A DNA stretch of 7,024 nt from Roseobacter sp. (GTDB lineage: Bacteria > Pseudomonadota > Alphaproteobacteria > Rhodobacterales > Rhodobacteraceae). The DNA is taken from assembly GCA_024636425.1 (NCBI GenBank), contig JAGXHB010000119.1, positions 1 through 7,024 of the forward strand. Reading direction: 5' to 3'. Below the pieces are notes generated by a model that was not told where the DNA came from, did not search any database, and saw only the letters and a list, made by a program, of their open reading frames with translations. Both the position numbers and the translations under genes were made by a program. Positions 5,658-7,024 of this stretch are shown in pieces. Every line of letters starts with the position of its first letter. Positions within the stretch are counted from its first letter, which is position 1.

Positions 5658-5915
5658 TTGGCACTTCTCAGGAACATTTACAGACAGTTTTTCTCCAGAC
5701 CTGAAGCGGAGGTCCGGGATATTGATCCGCTCGGCACATCGGATGGCGTGGCGGAGCTGCGCGCGGCGGCGAAGCTATGCGAGGATGCTGCCTATAACCT
5801 CGCATCGGTTGTTGATTGTGACCTCGTGTCCCAGATCATTGTCCTGTCGGCAGATATTGAGCGTGTAGCCGGCACGGCCGAGCTGGAGCTGATGCGAAGA
5901 CCGCTTCATTCATGA
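5658..5915 (+). CDS. Small protein of unknown function, TTG start
   Basis: 85 residues; I do not recognise the family. The only plausible start is TTG 5658, because a TAG lies in frame at 5643 and no ATG or GTG lies between; AGGG is about ten bases upstream, a weak ribosome site. The N-terminus (ALLRNIYRQFFSRP) is a basic amphipathic segment without a signal peptide. After a DIDPLGTSDG linker come two helices, about 30-50 (GVAELRAAAKLCEDAAYNLA) and 54-78. The mix of charged and hydrophobic residues looks like real protein, while the overlapping frame starting at 5590 is arginine- and serine-rich and looks like a shadow. It lies 73 bases after the luxR-type gene and may be co-transcribed. Its stop falls inside TCATGA shared with the converging merR gene. 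A membrane-surface or protein-binding role is only a guess. Confidence 0.65.
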   Translation: MALLRNIYRQFFSRPEAEVRDIDPLGTSDGVAELRAAAKLCEDAAYNLASVVDCDLVSQIIVLSADIERVAGTAELELMRRPLHS

Positions 5916-6287
5916 CAGTTTGCGGAGCGCCTCTGCGGTGTCGTCGCGCAGGCGCTGAAGTTCTGCCATAGCGTCTTCAAGCTGGGCGCGCTGTTCTGCC
6001 AGTTCCACAAGCTGCCGGTCCGCGCTTTCGACCCACGCCCGCATCTGCGCCTCGGTTCCTTCATTCTCATAGATCAACAGCCACTGGCGGATACCCTCGA
6101 GCGAATAGCCGAACTTGCGCCCCCGCATGATCAGCTTCATCCGCGCAATTTCGCGCGGGCCATAAGAGCGCGCGCGCCCGTCGCGTTCGGGGTGCAGCAA
6201 TTCGATGTATTCATAATACCGCAAAGTGCGCGGCGTGACATCGAATTCAGCACACATTTCCTTAAAACTCAGGCGTTTATCTGGCAT
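5910..6287 (-). CDS. MerR-family transcriptional regulator, divergent from thioesterase genes
   Basis: 125 residues from ATG 6287, with GAGGAGA five bases upstream; the open frame extends to 6401 but that part is not protein-like and would include the thioesterase promoter. The winged helix-turn-helix spans about 6-72 (EMCAEFDVTPRTLRYYE at 10-26; RKFGYSLEGIRQW at 57-69) and a coiled coil about 76-122 (AEQRAQLEDAMAELQRLRDD at 97-116). The single cysteine, C12, is in the DNA-binding domain, so a metal-sensing role is unlikely. It is strongly similar to the regulator at 4226-4627. It probably controls the divergent thioesterase genes and itself, through the dyad near 6349-6367; that is inference from position. 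An acyl-CoA or related metabolite is a reasonable but unproven ligand. Confidence 0.94.
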   Translation of the reverse strand: MPDKRLSFKEMCAEFDVTPRTLRYYEYIELLHPERDGRARSYGPREIARMKLIMRGRKFGYSLEGIRQWLLIYENEGTEAQMRAWVESADRQLVELAEQRAQLEDAMAELQRLRDDTAEALRKLS

Positions 6288-6345
6288 CGTGATCTCCTCA
6301 GTTCCAGAAACTATGCGCAAGACCTGCCAAGCGCAACAGGCGGGG

Positions 6346-6374
6346 TTGCCCTTGTCCCGCGCAAGGGGTGTTAT
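6346..6374 (+). promoter_or_regulatory. Predicted thioesterase promoter with MerR-type dyad in the spacer
   Basis: TTGCCC (6346-6351) and TGTTAT (6369-6374) each match 4 of 6 sigma-70 positions with 17-base spacing. Between and overlapping them, CCCTTG (6349-6354) and CAAGGG (6362-6367) form a perfect dyad with a seven-base centre, the geometry and place used by MerR-family activators such as CueR. Classical MerR promoters have 19-20-base spacing, so the shorter spacer here is atypical. The -10 overlaps an ATG at 6373, which argues against that ATG as the gene start. Confidence 0.45.
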
Positions 6375-6402
6375 GGCGCAGAACGTCGTAAAAAGGATCA
6401 AT

Positions 6403-6837
6403 ATGTCAGATCAACAGCCCGACAAGGTGCGGATCGCCCGCCAGTTCATTTCAGCGCTGCCCTTCAGCAGTGCACTTGGGATGGCGCTTGAAGACCTGCA
6501 AGACGGCGTTGCCGTGATCGCCATGCCTTATGATGACAAGCTGGTCGGAGATCCGCGGACAGGCGTCATTCATGGCGGGGCCGTATCGGCGTTGATGGAT
6601 ACCTGCTGCGGTGCGGCGGTCATGAGCCACCCGAGCCATCCCGGCAGCACCGCGACGATTGATCTGCGGATTGAATACCTGCGCGCCGCCCGGCCCGGCC
6701 AAAGAATCACGGCGCGGGCGGAATGTTATCATGTGACACGGTCGGTGGCCTTTGTGCGCGCCACCGCCCATGACGAGGAAGACGGCAGCGCCGTGGCCAC
6801 CGCCACAGGCAGCTTCGTGGTGGAGGGCACGCGATGA
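6403..6837 (+). CDS. PaaI-like hotdog-fold thioesterase
   Basis: 144 residues, normal for a single hotdog-fold acyl-CoA thioesterase, which hydrolyses acyl-CoA to free acid and CoA in the cytosol. ATG 6403 is chosen because AAGGA lies five bases upstream; ATG 6373 has a weaker case because it overlaps the predicted -10. The signature loop GVIHGGAVSALMDTCCGAAV (54-73) carries the HGG motif (H57) and the likely catalytic Asp D66. The rest is typical hotdog beta structure, with TATIDLRIEYLRAARPGQRI after the long helix. Its stop overlaps the next thioesterase by four bases (ATGA), so the two are translationally coupled. It is divergent from a merR gene. Its substrate is not shown by the sequence; aromatic or medium-chain acyl-CoA are possibilities. 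Confidence 0.93.
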   Translation: MSDQQPDKVRIARQFISALPFSSALGMALEDLQDGVAVIAMPYDDKLVGDPRTGVIHGGAVSALMDTCCGAAVMSHPSHPGSTATIDLRIEYLRAARPGQRITARAECYHVTRSVAFVRATAHDEEDGSAVATATGSFVVEGTR

Positions 6838-7024
6838 CGGACCGCAAGAAACCCGAAGCCGTACAGGTCATCAAGAAACGCCGTGACGGTGCGCTGCGTG
6901 CCCTTGTCGGGGGTGTTCCGTATATCAAGTTTCTGGGGATCGAGTTCGAGCGCCGTGGCGATGAGCTGACCGCGATCCTGCCCTTCGACGAAAAGCTGAT
7001 TGGCAATCCGCTGATCCGGGCGCT
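6834..7024 (+). CDS. Second PaaI-like hotdog thioesterase, cut by window edge
   Basis: Only the first 63 codons are present. It starts at ATG 6834 inside the previous gene's stop (ATGA), with GGAGGG six bases upstream. The visible part aligns with its neighbour: P32...LG (VPYIKFLGIEFE) matches LPFSSALGMALE, and LPFDEKLIGNP matches MPYDDKLVGDP, so the pair arose by duplication. The catalytic HGG...D segment should lie just past the right edge and cannot be checked. The pair could form a mixed hotdog assembly or differ in substrate; this is inference. Confidence 0.88.
   Translation, partial: MTDRKKPEAVQVIKKRRDGALRALVGGVPYIKFLGIEFERRGDELTAILPFDEKLIGNPLIRA

Noticed and set aside
5590..5868. 92-codon plus-strand frame starting MRDMCRPG
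   Set aside because: Arg/Ser-rich shadow of the better frame at 5658-5915; no ribosome site at its ATG.
6226..6402. Upstream extension of the first thioesterase to 6226 or 6373
   Set aside because: The extension runs through the merR gene and the predicted promoter; the AAGGA before 6403 fits best.

Overview
The window looks like chromosome of a GC-rich alphaproteobacterium, most likely a Rhodobacterales (Roseobacter-group) species. This rests on protein style (MerR/acyl-CoA dehydrogenase/thiolase neighbourhood, PaaI-like thioesterase pair), base composition, and intergenic repeats ending in GGAG...ATGAAG that resemble text I remember from that order. No database search was possible, so the taxonomy is inference.

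Layout. Positions 1-4627 hold a block read entirely on the minus strand. In transcription order it is a MerR-type regulator (4627-4226), an acyl-CoA dehydrogenase with a C-terminal extension (4175-2394), a 70-residue ribbon-helix-helix-like small protein (2342-2130), a 290-base gap with an unusual inverted-repeat island (1908-2096), a glutathione S-transferase-like protein (1839-1201) and a thiolase (1185 to beyond the left edge). This reads as an acyl-CoA/fatty-acid beta-oxidation locus with its own regulator.

Positions 4628-4828 are a divergent control region with a perfect TGACGTAA/TTACGTCA dyad and a third related half-site. To its right a LuxR-type regulator (4829-5584) is read on the plus strand, followed by a small protein of unknown function with a TTG start (5658-5915). 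That gene converges on a second MerR-type regulator (6287-5910, minus), and the two share the palindrome TCATGA as their stop codons.

The second merR is divergent from two overlapping PaaI-like hotdog thioesterase genes (6403-6837 and 6834 to beyond the right edge). A dyad lies between the predicted -35 and -10 of the thioesterase promoter, where MerR-family proteins usually bind.

How it may work together (inference): the two MerR proteins are close paralogues without C-terminal metal-binding cysteines, so they more likely sense an organic ligand such as an acyl-CoA than a metal. One would control acyl-CoA oxidation and the other acyl-CoA hydrolysis. The LuxR protein between them has a complete DNA-binding domain, but two of the usual signal-pocket residues are changed (Trp to Phe, Asp to Asn), and no luxI-type synthase is in the window. 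I see no convincing new defence system, CRISPR array, tRNA, rRNA or transposase. The most unusual items are the inverted-repeat island, the LuxR pocket changes and the paired MerR control regions.
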